A stretch of 64,000 nucleotides of DNA from an uncultured Clostridia bacterium (GTDB taxonomy: Bacteria; Bacillota; Clostridia; Monoglobales; Monoglobaceae), in contig CAKSIW010000003.1 of the NCBI GenBank assembly GCA_934463175.1, forward strand, positions 14,816-78,815, written 5' to 3'. The notes under the pieces are model-generated. The model saw only the letters and a program-made list of their open reading frames with translations. It searched no databases and was not told the DNA's origin. Positions 1-9,196 of the stretch are shown piece after piece. Every line of letters begins with the position of its first letter. The stretch's first letter is position 1. The translations under genes and the position numbers were made by a program.

Positions 1-1525
1 CATACACGTCTCCTGCATCAACACAGTCACGTACTGCGTTACCGAATTCATTATAGCGTATTTTATGATTTATCCCATAATAGATAAGCGAGCCCTGCGA
101 TGTGTTGTGCGACACATTGTGCTCAACAACCGCACCATTGCCGCCGGTTATCTCCAAAAACTGCCTTTTTATCAGGTTTTTTGACGCACATTGATTGACA
201 TAGTTGTTCCTGACAACAGGTCCGCCCGACTCCATGGTGTCAGCTCTTCCTCCTGACATAACAAGCGCCGTTGCACCGATGTTGAAAAACACGTTGCCCT
301 CTGCGCGCCAGTTGTCACCCGCTCCGTATGTGCTTTCTCTCTCGTCCGCAAAAGGTGAGCTTTGCGTTGGCTTCATATATACCGCACTGCCTCCGATATC
401 ACGGAAGGTGCAGTTCACGATTTCTATATTGTCCGCATCATTTGTTGCATATATTGCATTTGAGCATGTCTGGGAAAAGGTTATTCCTTCAAATCGTATA
501 TAATCTGCGCCATCAAGCTTTATCATATTATCGCGCAGCGTTGCGATTTCCAGCTTGGCATTTTTAAGCCCATACGGCGGATAATAGTAGAGAACCAGGC
601 TGTCCTTGTCTACATACCATTCACCCGGAGTGTCAATTTCCTCAAGAAGGTTGAACACCTTCCACCTTCTCGACTGCTTTGATACAACCCCGAACGCCGC
701 TCCGTACTTCAACTCTATCACTTTGTTCTCCGTGTCTATATTTCCCATAAGAACCCGATTGTAGCTGTAGTCATACGAGAAAAAACCGCCGAGATATGCG
801 TCCTTCGCCCCCGTCCACCTTGACGGATTTTCGTCAAAGTACCGAAATGATCCCCCCGCTGCGTTTATCGAGTTGTAGCCGTTTCCGCCTGCGGTCACAG
901 GTTCAAACTTTGCAAAGTTTGCAAATCCGTTCGGCCATTCCGACTTCGTCTGCTCCGAATTGTCAAGGAAAATGCTCACATCCTCTCCCTGGATTTCTTT
1001 GTCCGTTTCAGATATCTGGTCGCGCATTACGTCCGGCTTGAACGCATATAGCTTTTCTATTCCTTGCTCCTTAAGGTCTATATATCCGACCTTGTCGCGC
1101 GAATTTTCCGGAAGGCGTTTCAATATTCCCTTGTCATCAACCTTTTTAAGCTTTGTCACATCCAAAAGCCTCGAGCCTTTGAACACAACCTTCTCGCCCT
1201 CCGCCGCCTTGTATGTTATAGGGGCTTCTGCCGTTCCCGAATCTGCTTCTGTAAACTTCACTGTGCTGTCAAAACGGTATTCCCCCTCGTGAAAGGTTAC
1301 ATTTATCGGCCGCGTCCCGCCTGCCTGCTCTGCCGCCTTTTTTCTTGCCGCTTCAAGGCTTGGCACAGGATCGTTCGCTGTACCCGACGCATTCACTGCG
1401 CCGTCCGGCGACACATGGATTTCCACGGCAGCCGTTGTTTCCGGCTCTGCCGATACGGCGGGGCACGCCGTCAGACACACCGCAATCGCAATTACTAATG
1501 CAAGCTTACTCTTTATACCTCCCAT
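1..1525 (-). CDS. Secreted right-handed beta-helix protein (3' end beyond the window)
   Basis: This reading frame is open from an ATG at 1525 to the left edge (about 508 codons) and its stop lies outside the window. The N-terminus is a signal peptide (MGGIKSKLALVIAIAVCL, then a short stretch ending in a signal-peptidase-like site). The mature part opens with IHVSPDGAVNASG and a typical entry strand (VTFHEGEYRFDSTVKF), as in polysaccharide lyases and glycosidases of the parallel beta-helix fold. Later strands (YIRFEGITFSQTCSNAIYA, NIEIVNCTFRDIGGSAVY) show the N-x-T/F-x-D ladder of that fold. AGAGGTGA lies 6 bases before the ATG. It is the last visible gene of the minus-strand transporter operon, so a role in degrading a plant polysaccharide taken up by that transporter is likely. 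The enzyme family cannot be fixed without the missing C-terminus. Confidence 0.75.
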   Translation of the reverse strand, partial: MGGIKSKLALVIAIAVCLTACPAVSAEPETTAAVEIHVSPDGAVNASGTANDPVPSLEAARKKAAEQAGGTRPINVTFHEGEYRFDSTVKFTEADSGTAEAPITYKAAEGEKVVFKGSRLLDVTKLKKVDDKGILKRLPENSRDKVGYIDLKEQGIEKLYAFKPDVMRDQISETDKEIQGEDVSIFLDNSEQTKSEWPNGFANFAKFEPVTAGGNGYNSINAAGGSFRYFDENPSRWTGAKDAYLGGFFSYDYSYNRVLMGNIDTENKVIELKYGAAFGVVSKQSRRWKVFNLLEEIDTPGEWYVDKDSLVLYYYPPYGLKNAKLEIATLRDNMIKLDGADYIRFEGITFSQTCSNAIYATNDADNIEIVNCTFRDIGGSAVYMKPTQSSPFADERESTYGAGDNWRAEGNVFFNIGATALVMSGGRADTMESGGPVVRNNYVNQCASKNLIKRQFLEITGGNGAVVEHNVSHNTSQGSLIYYGINHKIRYNEFGNAVRDCVDAGDVY

Positions 1526-1544
1526 TTCATCACCTCTCTGAATT

Positions 1545-2978
1545 TTACTTATCCTTATTCGCCACCCATTCATTTATCTGACGCTGAACCTCGTCTTTGA
1601 TTTTTTCAATTCCTGCGTCCTTTAGTTTTTTTAAGTATTCCTCATACACACTTTCATAAGGCATTGCACCCTTGTATATGTAGCTATACTCCGAATTTAT
1701 TGCGTTGCACTGTGCAACTTCTGTCTGAATATTGCTTATATCAACCTGAAAACCCATAAGTTTTGAGAGCTTTGCGCTTCTGTTTATCTCATCGGTTTTC
1801 TCCCATGAGCCGAGAACCTGATCTTTGGTATAGAACGCATTGAACTGGTTTCCGAACATCCACTGGTTAGCCATTGTATAGCCTGTATTTTCCATTCTTG
1901 TCACTATGTTGTTCTCATCCTTTGTGTAGTGCTTGCCTTCAATTCCATAAATGAACATATTGTACATTTCCTTATCGGTATTCATAAGCTGAATAAACTC
2001 CAGCGCCTTGTCGGTATTCTTTGAATTTGCAGATATAGCCAGCACCGCCGCAGTTCCTGCAGCACACTGCACATAAGGCTCATTAAGAGGAATGTTTAAC
2101 ACGGGCGCATTGTACTTTGCAAACGTTTCCGCCTCATCGCCCGGTTTATATGTGCCGGTAAAGGTTGCATACTTTAGGTTCAGCAAATCATTATTGTCGT
2201 TTGTCGCAGTGAGCACATCCTTACGGATATACCCCTTCTCGTACCAGTCACGCTGTCTTTTCAGGGTATCCCTGTATTCCTGTGTATTAACCAGAACCTC
2301 AACGTTATAATCATCGGTTGCCTTTTTAACTCCTATTCCGGGCAGTCCACGCAGTGATTCATATGTGAGCAGTTTTGTGAAGCCTGTTGTCGGTATAACA
2401 TCCGGCTCATTTTCCTTTATTATCTTCAAGAAGTTTTCAATCTCGTCATAGTTTGTAACATCAGAGAACTTGAAGTTATATTTTTCAGCCAGCTTTTGCT
2501 GAACTCTGACGGAATCCTGAATATACATAATCTGATAGCATGGTACTCCATAAATTTTATCGTTATATTTCACAGAATCCCAGACATATTCGGGTATGGA
2601 TTCATAAAGCTGCGGAAACTTTTTCAGATTCTCATCAATGCTGCAAAATGCGCCCTTTGAAACCGCATCAAGATATTTGTTTGTCCAGCTGCTTGCAAAG
2701 CATATATCGAAATTTTCACCCGATGAAAACATCATTGTCATCTTCTGATCATATGAACCGATGTCTAGCATATTGAACTTAACCCTTACCCCGATTTTTT
2801 CCTCAAGCTTTTTGTTGAAATCACTCCAAACCATTTCTTGATCCTTCTGTGTCGTTCCGAAAAAATAGAAGCTCAGCTCCGTCGTCTCGCCCTTCTCGAC
2901 CGTCCTCTCTTTGCAGCCCGCTGTGCCGAGCACAACAGCTGCCGCCACTGCTAACATTAACACTCTTTTTAATTTCAT
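1545..2978 (-). CDS. LipO-type sugar-binding lipoprotein of an ABC importer
   Basis: This 477-residue extracellular solute-binding protein has a lipoprotein signal (MKLKRVLMLAVAAAVVLGTAGC), with Cys22 as the lipidation site. A family 1 binding-protein fold follows. The C-terminal part (about residues 400-470, with SKLMGFQVD, YKGAMPYESVYEEYLKKL and QINEW) matches the DUF3502 domain that marks LipO/YtcQ-like proteins. It would capture an oligosaccharide outside the membrane and deliver it to the two permeases encoded just upstream. No ATPase gene is present, as is usual for this class, which shares an MsmK-like ATPase encoded elsewhere. The substrate is not readable from sequence, but related systems in Bacillus import rhamnogalacturonan oligomers. 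Confidence 0.9.
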   Translation of the reverse strand: MKLKRVLMLAVAAAVVLGTAGCKERTVEKGETTELSFYFFGTTQKDQEMVWSDFNKKLEEKIGVRVKFNMLDIGSYDQKMTMMFSSGENFDICFASSWTNKYLDAVSKGAFCSIDENLKKFPQLYESIPEYVWDSVKYNDKIYGVPCYQIMYIQDSVRVQQKLAEKYNFKFSDVTNYDEIENFLKIIKENEPDVIPTTGFTKLLTYESLRGLPGIGVKKATDDYNVEVLVNTQEYRDTLKRQRDWYEKGYIRKDVLTATNDNNDLLNLKYATFTGTYKPGDEAETFAKYNAPVLNIPLNEPYVQCAAGTAAVLAISANSKNTDKALEFIQLMNTDKEMYNMFIYGIEGKHYTKDENNIVTRMENTGYTMANQWMFGNQFNAFYTKDQVLGSWEKTDEINRSAKLSKLMGFQVDISNIQTEVAQCNAINSEYSYIYKGAMPYESVYEEYLKKLKDAGIEKIKDEVQRQINEWVANKDK

Positions 2979-3017
2979 TTTTAGTCCTCCTGCTTTTTAT
3001 ATTTGGAAATAAATGTT

Positions 3018-3902
3018 TTATCCTTTTACAGAGCCTACAGTCATGCCCTTTACAAAATACTTTTGGAAAAACGGGAAAACACACATCATCGGTCCCGCCG
3101 CAACAACAGTCATTGCCATTTTCACCGTTTCGGTCGGTATTGAAAATCCTGTCATATCAACATCCCCTGCCACCGCATATTCTCTCAGCAGCTCTGCCTG
3201 AAGCATAATTCTCTGCAAGAAATACTGCAAGGTCATAAGCTTTTCATCGGTTATGTAAAGGAGAACCGAATACCACTCGTTCCATCTCGTCATTGCACCC
3301 ATAAACGCAACCGTTGCAATAACCGGCTTTGATATAGGCAGGAATATTTTTATAAAAATCAGAATCTCGTTCGCGCCATCAATCCTTGCCGACTCGCGGA
3401 GTGACTGCGGAATCCCCTGAAAAAATGTTCTTATTATAAACACATGCCACGGGCTTATCAGGCTTGGCAAGATCAACACCCATATGCTGTTTTTCAGATG
3501 TAGGTACTGCGTGATAAAAATATAGCTTGCAACCATTCCGCCGCTGAACAGCATCGTGAAAAACAGAAAAAATGTAACTTGCTTTCTCAGCTTGAAAGTG
3601 TTTACCGCAAGCGCATATCCTATCATCGCCATGAAGAACACTCCCATAGCCGTTCCGACCACCGTTGTTATAATTGTAATTTTATATGCACTGAGTATCT
3701 GACCGGGATTCATCAAAATAAACTTATATGCCTGCAAATCCCATGTCTTAGGAATCAACCTGTAACCAAAATCCACTATTTCCTTTTCGTTTGACAATGA
3801 CACCGAAACTATCAGCAAAAACGGTATCAGACAGCACAGACTGAATAATGTAAAAACAATTATTGCCACAATTTCGCTCACGCTTATTTTTCTTTTTTTC
3901 AT
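3018..3902 (-). CDS. ABC sugar importer permease, LplC/YtcP type
   Basis: This is a 294-residue inner-membrane permease of the carbohydrate uptake-1 family with about six hydrophobic segments. The EAA loop that contacts the ATPase is visible as ESARIDGANEILIFIKIFLP. The C-terminal ending KGMTVGSVKG is typical of LplC/YtcP proteins. The start was set at the second methionine (MKKRKISVSE) because GAAAGGAG lies 8 bases before it, while an ATG 18 bases upstream would precede that ribosome binding site. The gene sits 25 bases after its partner permease and is followed by the binding-protein gene, giving the order LplB, LplC, LipO. Confidence 0.92.
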   Translation of the reverse strand: MKKRKISVSEIVAIIVFTLFSLCCLIPFLLIVSVSLSNEKEIVDFGYRLIPKTWDLQAYKFILMNPGQILSAYKITIITTVVGTAMGVFFMAMIGYALAVNTFKLRKQVTFFLFFTMLFSGGMVASYIFITQYLHLKNSIWVLILPSLISPWHVFIIRTFFQGIPQSLRESARIDGANEILIFIKIFLPISKPVIATVAFMGAMTRWNEWYSVLLYITDEKLMTLQYFLQRIMLQAELLREYAVAGDVDMTGFSIPTETVKMAMTVVAAGPMMCVFPFFQKYFVKGMTVGSVKG

Positions 3903-3927
3903 TACGATATCTCCTTTCAAAGCTAAC

Positions 3928-4890
3928 TCAGAACAATGCCCTATCAGGGTCTTTTCGTTTCACGATAAGGTTGGTCGCCAAAACAAGGATAAAGCCCACT
4001 ACTGACTGCAAAAAGCTCACTGCAGATGACATTCCTATATTGCCATTTTCCTTCAGACATCTATAAACATATGTGTCGATAACATCTGTTGTTGGATAAA
4101 GAATACTGATATTTCGTGTCAACTGATAGAACATTCCGAAGTCGGCTCTGAATATGTTTCCTATTGCAAGAATTGTCAGAATTGTGATCTGCGGCACAAG
4201 CTCCGGCACCGAAATATGGATCGTTTTCTGCCACTTTGTTGCGCCATCAAGATCCGCCGCCTCATAGTACTGCGTATCAATGCCTATCAGTGCGGCATAG
4301 TAGATGATAAGGTTAATTCCCGTCCCCTTCCACAAGTGAGCCACAGCCAGTATTCCGGGCCATGCTTTCGGCACGGAATACCACTGAACACCATCAATCC
4401 CGAAAGCTCCAAGCACCTGATTTATTATTCCAAGTTCCGGATTCAGGAGCAGATATGACATACAGCCTACAATAACCCACGACACAAAGCTCGGTAGAAT
4501 TGTTATGGACTGAAACGTCTTTATTAGCCGCTTATTTTGTATTTCACAAAGGAACATTGCCATTCCAACCTGAACAATTGTATGCAGAAAGATGAACAGT
4601 GCATTAAGCAAAAGAGTATTACGGGTTATTACCCACGCCGTGTCGGATTTAAAAAAGAACATAAAGTTTTTCAGTCCAATCCATTCGCTCCCGAATATAC
4701 CCTGATCATATTGAAAACGTTTAAACGGCAGGATAATTCCTATCATCGGTATGTATGAAAACACAAACACCAGTATGATTGCCGGCATGCACAAAAGCAA
4801 CAGCTGCACCGTTTCCGACTTAAACACATTGCCCTTTTTTCGCCTACTCACCGCCTTCTCTATCTTTAAATCCACGCTTGCCTCTTTCAT
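3928..4890 (-). CDS. ABC sugar importer permease, LplB/YteP type
   Basis: This 320-residue membrane protein belongs to the LplB/YteP subgroup. A basic cytoplasmic N-terminus (SRRKKGNVFKSE) is followed by about six membrane spans. The family signatures VFSYIPMIGIILPFKRF and the EAA loop EAADLDGATKWQKTIHISVP are clear. It pairs with the LplC-type permease downstream to form the membrane channel. It is the first gene of the minus-strand operon. AGAGGTGG precedes the ATG, and a sigma-A promoter lies at 4929-4957. Confidence 0.92.
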   Translation of the reverse strand: MKEASVDLKIEKAVSRRKKGNVFKSETVQLLLLCMPAIILVFVFSYIPMIGIILPFKRFQYDQGIFGSEWIGLKNFMFFFKSDTAWVITRNTLLLNALFIFLHTIVQVGMAMFLCEIQNKRLIKTFQSITILPSFVSWVIVGCMSYLLLNPELGIINQVLGAFGIDGVQWYSVPKAWPGILAVAHLWKGTGINLIIYYAALIGIDTQYYEAADLDGATKWQKTIHISVPELVPQITILTILAIGNIFRADFGMFYQLTRNISILYPTTDVIDTYVYRCLKENGNIGMSSAVSFLQSVVGFILVLATNLIVKRKDPDRALF

Positions 4891-4928
4891 AATTCAGCCA
4901 CCTCTGTACTTTTTTCTTTTCTTTTTTT

Positions 4929-4957
4929 ATCCTAACATATTTCATATATAGTGACAA
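4929..4957 (-). promoter_or_regulatory. Sigma-A promoter of the LplB/LplC/LipO operon
   Basis: Read on the minus strand, TTGTCA (4957-4952) is followed after exactly 17 bases by TAGGAT (4934-4929). A TG one base upstream of the -10 box gives an extended -10 element. The predicted start, near 4922, leaves a leader of about 30 bases before the lplB-type ATG at 4890. Confidence 0.6.
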
Positions 4958-5011
4958 GGTAACATTATTTAGAAGCATCGGGCACAAAATTACGATTATA
5001 CCCTGTATATA

Positions 5012-5040
5012 TTGACACATAGAAATGTAAGATTTATAAT
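5012..5040 (+). promoter_or_regulatory. Consensus sigma-A promoter of the yesN-like gene
   Basis: TTGACA (5012-5017), a 17-base spacer and TATAAT (5035-5040) match the sigma-A consensus at all twelve positions. The expected transcription start is near 5047, only about 14 bases before the GGAGGT ribosome binding site at 5061. This confines translation of the next gene to a start after 5066. Confidence 0.8.
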
Positions 5041-5073
5041 ATATTATACGTTCTTGCGAGGGAGGTAATTTTT

Positions 5074-6525
5074 ATATTTAGTATAATTCTTGTCGATGAT
5101 GAAACCATGCTTTTAAAGAGATTTGCTAGGCTGATAAACTGGGAGAGCTTTAATTTTGAGGTAAAGGGGCTGTTTTTCTCAGGTGAGGAAGCGCTTGATT
5201 TTTTGCATATCGAGCATGTTGACGTTGTATTTTCGGATGTAAGAATGCCAAACATCTCAGGAATCGATATCGCAGAATATGTGAGCAAAAACCTTCCCCA
5301 CACCAAGGTGGTCCTGATAAGCGGCTACAGTGATTTTGACCACGCACAGAAAGCAATCCAGCACGGCGTTTTTAATTACATTCTTAAACCCTATAAGACC
5401 TCTGAAATTGAGGATTGCCTGCGAAAGCTGAACATCGCCCTGAAAAAAGAAAAGATGCTTGACCCCGAGCTTTTGGATTTGTTGCGGAGACAGCTCTTTC
5501 ACGAACTGTATTTCGGACTGCACACAGACCAAGCCTCCGTGTTGAAAAAGCTAGAAGCGCTGTCCCTTGATGCAAAGCTTCTCCATGCACCATGCGTATA
5601 TATCAATATAACCATGGAAAATCCATCGGAATATCTGACTAATGAGACTCATTCGCCGGAAAATATGATAACACTGTGTATAAATCTGCTGAAAAGTCTT
5701 AATCTCGGCTCAGATGAAATTTATCTGATAAATTTCACAAAAAACACATTTGAGTTTGTGGTATTTTATCAAGACGGCGCCGATATTTCCGAAAACCGTA
5801 TAATAGAGTTGCAGACAGAGCTGACAATAATGGCAAAAGAGATTCTGAACCTTAATATAAAAGCACTTCTGAAAAAACATACCTCCATATGCTCTGCGGC
5901 TGCCGACAATTGCTCAAGCACGCCACAGACTGCGATAATCTCCCTTGAACAAATGTTGCTCGACAACCTGCTGACAGCAAACGCCAATGGGTTTCACAGC
6001 ACTGCATCTGCATATTTCAACATAATCAGGACGCAGAGTCCGGAGAGACGCCAAAGGCAGATGATTCATCTTTTCGGCTTTATCAACAATGCACTCCCCG
6101 ACTTCACAGATAAGCTTGATATAGCCCGTCTGCAAAGCAATCCATCGGTGGAGGCATGTGAAAAATACTTTACCGAATTCAGTCTGCATATCATGGAGAT
6201 TGACTGCTCTCTGATTGAAAATGCAAAAAAATATATACACGAAAACTGCAGCAAGCAGATCACGCTTTCCGATGTTGCAAAACATGTGTGTCTCAGCAGC
6301 GTGTATTTCTGTACGCTGTTCAAGGAAAAAACCGGTGTAAACTTCAACAAATACCTTACCGAAATACGTATGGAAAAAGCCATGGAGCTTCTATCCGGCA
6401 CCGACCTTAAAATATATGTTATTTGCAGCATGGTCGGATACAAAACGCAGAAATACTTTACCAAGCTCTTTAAAAATCACACAGGTCTGCTACCCATAGA
6501 ATACAGAAACAAACATCGTATATAA
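5074..6525 (+). CDS. YesN-type response regulator with AraC DNA-binding domain, apparent AUA start
   Basis: This 483-residue two-component regulator has an N-terminal receiver domain, a linker and a C-terminal AraC-type pair of helix-turn-helix motifs (SDVAKHVCLSSVYFCTLFKE and YVICSMVGYKTQKYFTKLFK). The receiver has the acidic pair in ILVDDE, the phospho-acceptor Asp55 in FSDVRMP and the conserved Lys in ILKPY. The first ATG (5107) would remove the acidic pair. There is no ATG, GTG or TTG in frame between the promoter and that ATG. GGAGGT (5061-5066) is spaced 7 bases from ATA at 5074, giving a protein that starts (M)FSIILVDDE, exactly where this family normally starts. AUA initiation is inferred from this. 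It is paired with the YesM-like kinase that follows and probably controls the divergent transporter operon. Confidence 0.9.
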   Translation: MFSIILVDDETMLLKRFARLINWESFNFEVKGLFFSGEEALDFLHIEHVDVVFSDVRMPNISGIDIAEYVSKNLPHTKVVLISGYSDFDHAQKAIQHGVFNYILKPYKTSEIEDCLRKLNIALKKEKMLDPELLDLLRRQLFHELYFGLHTDQASVLKKLEALSLDAKLLHAPCVYINITMENPSEYLTNETHSPENMITLCINLLKSLNLGSDEIYLINFTKNTFEFVVFYQDGADISENRIIELQTELTIMAKEILNLNIKALLKKHTSICSAAADNCSSTPQTAIISLEQMLLDNLLTANANGFHSTASAYFNIIRTQSPERRQRQMIHLFGFINNALPDFTDKLDIARLQSNPSVEACEKYFTEFSLHIMEIDCSLIENAKKYIHENCSKQITLSDVAKHVCLSSVYFCTLFKEKTGVNFNKYLTEIRMEKAMELLSGTDLKIYVICSMVGYKTQKYFTKLFKNHTGLLPIEYRNKHRI

Positions 6526-6558
6526 AAACATGGTCATTTGCCGAGGGGTGATTCTATC

Positions 6559-8289
6559 TTGAACAGCAATTTCAACACATTTACCGAAAATATAAAGAAA
6601 TATAAGTTTAAAAGCGTATTTATAAAATCCTTTATAATGTGCGCGGCTTTCGTAATGGTTTTTATGGTCATTTCATATGCTATTATCTACATATCATATA
6701 GAAAAAACTATATGCAAATGCTTGACACAAGCTACAGTGAAACTCTTTATTCCATTGCGGGAACCATCGACAGCTCTCTCGATTTGTCACTCAACAATGT
6801 ATCCAGCATACGCTCAAATCCGAATGTACTTTTTTTTATAAACTACAAAATAGATTATGCGTACCCGAATTCAATAATTTCAAATATAATGCCATTATAT
6901 TCGTTTCTTGAAAAAATGAAAAACGACACGCCAACAACTCATTCGATTGACATATACTCAAAGATAAATAACTTTGTGCTGTCAACAAACGGCTCGGGCA
7001 GCGTTTCTTCGTTATACGATGAGTCAGGACAGAAATTTTTAAAAAGCATTGACCACACAAAAATTACGCTGTGCAGCAGGGATATTCAGTCCTCAATCAA
7101 CGCACCGAAAGAGCAGGTAATCTCTGTCTTATTCCCCATCTCGCCCTATCTGAGCAATTGGGGACTGTGCATATACAACATCTCATGCGAAAGTCTGGCG
7201 GCCGCTCTGAAAACAAAACCGCAAAGCAAGGATGGACTGTTCAATGTCCGCTCATCAAACGGCGAGTTGCTTTATTCTTTCGGGCAGTCGGAGATTGCAG
7301 AGCAAAAGCACAAGGTCTTCAGCTTTCCTTCAGAATATTATGAAATAGAATATGAGTTTCTTGTTCCGCAAAAAATATATGATATTCAGGCAGCGAACAT
7401 AAACTTCTATCTCATACTTATAGGCTGCGCAGGATTTATCTTGTCAATTCTGCTTTCCCTGTTCTTTTCGTATAGAATCTCATCGCCGCTGGTAAGCATT
7501 TTGAACACGGTGAATCACCCCGAACTGTGGTCGGATAAGCAAAACGTATTCAGCGGCAATGTGAAAAACGAGACGGAACAGATTATAAACAGTATTTTCG
7601 GATATGACAGCAATTCAAAGGTTGACCTCGCTCTGAGAACAGTGCTGCTCAAAAAGGCACAGTCAACCGCACTGCAGTCACAGATTACACCGCATTTTCT
7701 GTATAACACACTGCAGATTATTAATCTCTCCGCTCAAGAAATGAGCGGTTCCGAAAACGAAACTTCGGAAATGATAGTTTCCCTGGCAGATATGCTGCGA
7801 CACTGCTTTATAACAAACGATATTTTCATCAGCATCTCGGACGAGTTTGATTTAACAGAAAAATATATCGAGATTATCAAGTACAGATTCAGCGATATAT
7901 TCGACACACATATTACCATTCCGCAAGAATTGAAGGAACGTAAAATAATAAAGCTTCTGCTTCAGCCGATTGTCGAAAACGCCGTTCTGCACGGAATAAT
8001 CCCGGCAAAACGAAAATGCATCTTAAAAATAGCAGCATACACCGAAGGCAACAAGTTCATTATCCGCATTTCAAACAATGGTGTACCGATACCGGTCGAC
8101 ACGTTGCGCAGTATTCGCAAGCGGCTTTCAGAAACAATGCCGCTCAAACATCCGAGCGACCATGTCGGAATTGAAAGTGTTGACGAGAGATTAAAGCTTG
8201 CCTACGGCGAAAACTATGGTCTAAGCGTTAAATCCGATGATTTCGAGACATCTTTCTATCTGACGATGCCCAATGATGACTCTTTATAG
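6559..8289 (+). CDS. YesM-type sensor histidine kinase
   Basis: This is a 576-residue membrane kinase. One transmembrane segment lies near the N-terminus (SFIMCAAFVMVFMVISYAII), followed by an extracytoplasmic sensor of about 240 residues and a second span (FYLILIGCAGFILSILLSLF). A cytoplasmic His_kinase domain follows, with the motif QITPHFLYNTLQ carrying the phospho-accepting His. The C-terminal ATPase has the N box QPIVENAVLHG and glycine-rich segments (SNNGVP, HVGIESVDERL). TTG at 6559 is preferred as start because AGGGGTGAT lies 6 bases before it. An in-frame TTG at 6538 would place that site inside the gene. It lies directly after the YesN-like gene and should phosphorylate it in response to an extracellular sugar signal. 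Confidence 0.93.
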   Translation: MNSNFNTFTENIKKYKFKSVFIKSFIMCAAFVMVFMVISYAIIYISYRKNYMQMLDTSYSETLYSIAGTIDSSLDLSLNNVSSIRSNPNVLFFINYKIDYAYPNSIISNIMPLYSFLEKMKNDTPTTHSIDIYSKINNFVLSTNGSGSVSSLYDESGQKFLKSIDHTKITLCSRDIQSSINAPKEQVISVLFPISPYLSNWGLCIYNISCESLAAALKTKPQSKDGLFNVRSSNGELLYSFGQSEIAEQKHKVFSFPSEYYEIEYEFLVPQKIYDIQAANINFYLILIGCAGFILSILLSLFFSYRISSPLVSILNTVNHPELWSDKQNVFSGNVKNETEQIINSIFGYDSNSKVDLALRTVLLKKAQSTALQSQITPHFLYNTLQIINLSAQEMSGSENETSEMIVSLADMLRHCFITNDIFISISDEFDLTEKYIEIIKYRFSDIFDTHITIPQELKERKIIKLLLQPIVENAVLHGIIPAKRKCILKIAAYTEGNKFIIRISNNGVPIPVDTLRSIRKRLSETMPLKHPSDHVGIESVDERLKLAYGENYGLSVKSDDFETSFYLTMPNDDSL

Positions 8290-8328
8290 TTAAAAAAATA
8301 ATTTTATATATAAAAGGGGATATTTATT

Positions 8329-9150
8329 ATGAAAAGCTTTGAAGTAAAAAATCACGAACCGAGTTACTTGCCTTCCAACCATGACTGGGAGCTTGTATGG
8401 AGCGACGAATTTGACGGGCCTGAACTCGACACCTCCAAATGGAGCTTCAGACTTGATTTCTGGGGTGAGAAATTTGACGCATACACCGACCGTGGGATTG
8501 TATTTGACGGGAACAGCAACATTGAGCTTCACCGCACGGAGCGGAACGGATTCTATGTGTCGCCGCAGCTCCAGACTGGCGCAAATTCCTTTGATGCACC
8601 AAAGCCTACCGCAAATTCCAACCCATGGAATCACAACAGCATATGGCCTATTGGTGAAGTTAAAGCGCCGAAGTTCATGCATCGTTTCGGATATTATGAG
8701 TGCAGATGTAAATTTCAGAAAGACCCCGAAACAATGTGGAGTGCGTTCTGGACTCAATCACCGAGCATCGGGATGACATATGACCATATCTGGTCCGGCA
8801 TTGAGTCAGATATAATGGAGTGCTTCAAAGACGGCGAATGCACAACAGGAAACATTATGGGAGGCTACGGTGCACAGTGTCACCAGGAAGGAAGAGTCAA
8901 CTACAAGCTCAACTCAACCGATGATGGTTTCCACCGTTTCGGCATGCTGTGGACACCCGAGAAATACACATTCTACTGCGATGGAGAAAAGATTTCCGAA
9001 GCTTCCGAATTTGTGTCACAGGTTCCTCAGTTTATACTGTTGACCACCGAAATTCAAGGATACCGTACCGATAAGCCGAAAGCTGTCGGCGACAAATTTA
9101 TAGACGATGCCTTCATAGTTGACTATGTTAGAGTTTTTGACATAAAATAA
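8329..9150 (+). CDS. Glycoside hydrolase family 16 enzyme, no signal peptide
   Basis: This 273-residue protein has a complete GH16 beta-jelly-roll. The N-terminal LVWSDEFDGPELDTSKW is a family hallmark. The catalytic motif E-x-D-x-x-E is seen in GIESDIMECF (nucleophile Glu and acid/base Glu both present). The C-terminal strand IVDYVRVFD is also typical. GH16 enzymes cleave beta-1,3 or beta-1,4 glucans or galactans; the specificity cannot be read here. There is no signal peptide or anchor, so it would act in the cytoplasm on imported oligosaccharides. It lies 39 bases after the kinase gene, with AAGGGGA before the ATG, and is probably co-transcribed with the two-component genes. Confidence 0.9.
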   Translation: MKSFEVKNHEPSYLPSNHDWELVWSDEFDGPELDTSKWSFRLDFWGEKFDAYTDRGIVFDGNSNIELHRTERNGFYVSPQLQTGANSFDAPKPTANSNPWNHNSIWPIGEVKAPKFMHRFGYYECRCKFQKDPETMWSAFWTQSPSIGMTYDHIWSGIESDIMECFKDGECTTGNIMGGYGAQCHQEGRVNYKLNSTDDGFHRFGMLWTPEKYTFYCDGEKISEASEFVSQVPQFILLTTEIQGYRTDKPKAVGDKFIDDAFIVDYVRVFDIK

Positions 9151-9173
9151 TATTGCATTCAAGTAAAAGGATA

Positions 9174-9194
9174 GGCACACGGAAATCGAACCCC
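9174..9194 (+). repeat. Truncated copy of a REP-like hairpin repeat
   Basis: The sequence AGGCACACGGAAATCGAACC resembles the left arm of the hairpin repeat at 32026-32093 and the copy near 40298. The copy stops at the left end of the IS element, which suggests the insertion landed in or beside it. Confidence 0.4.
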
Positions 9195-9196
9195 GT

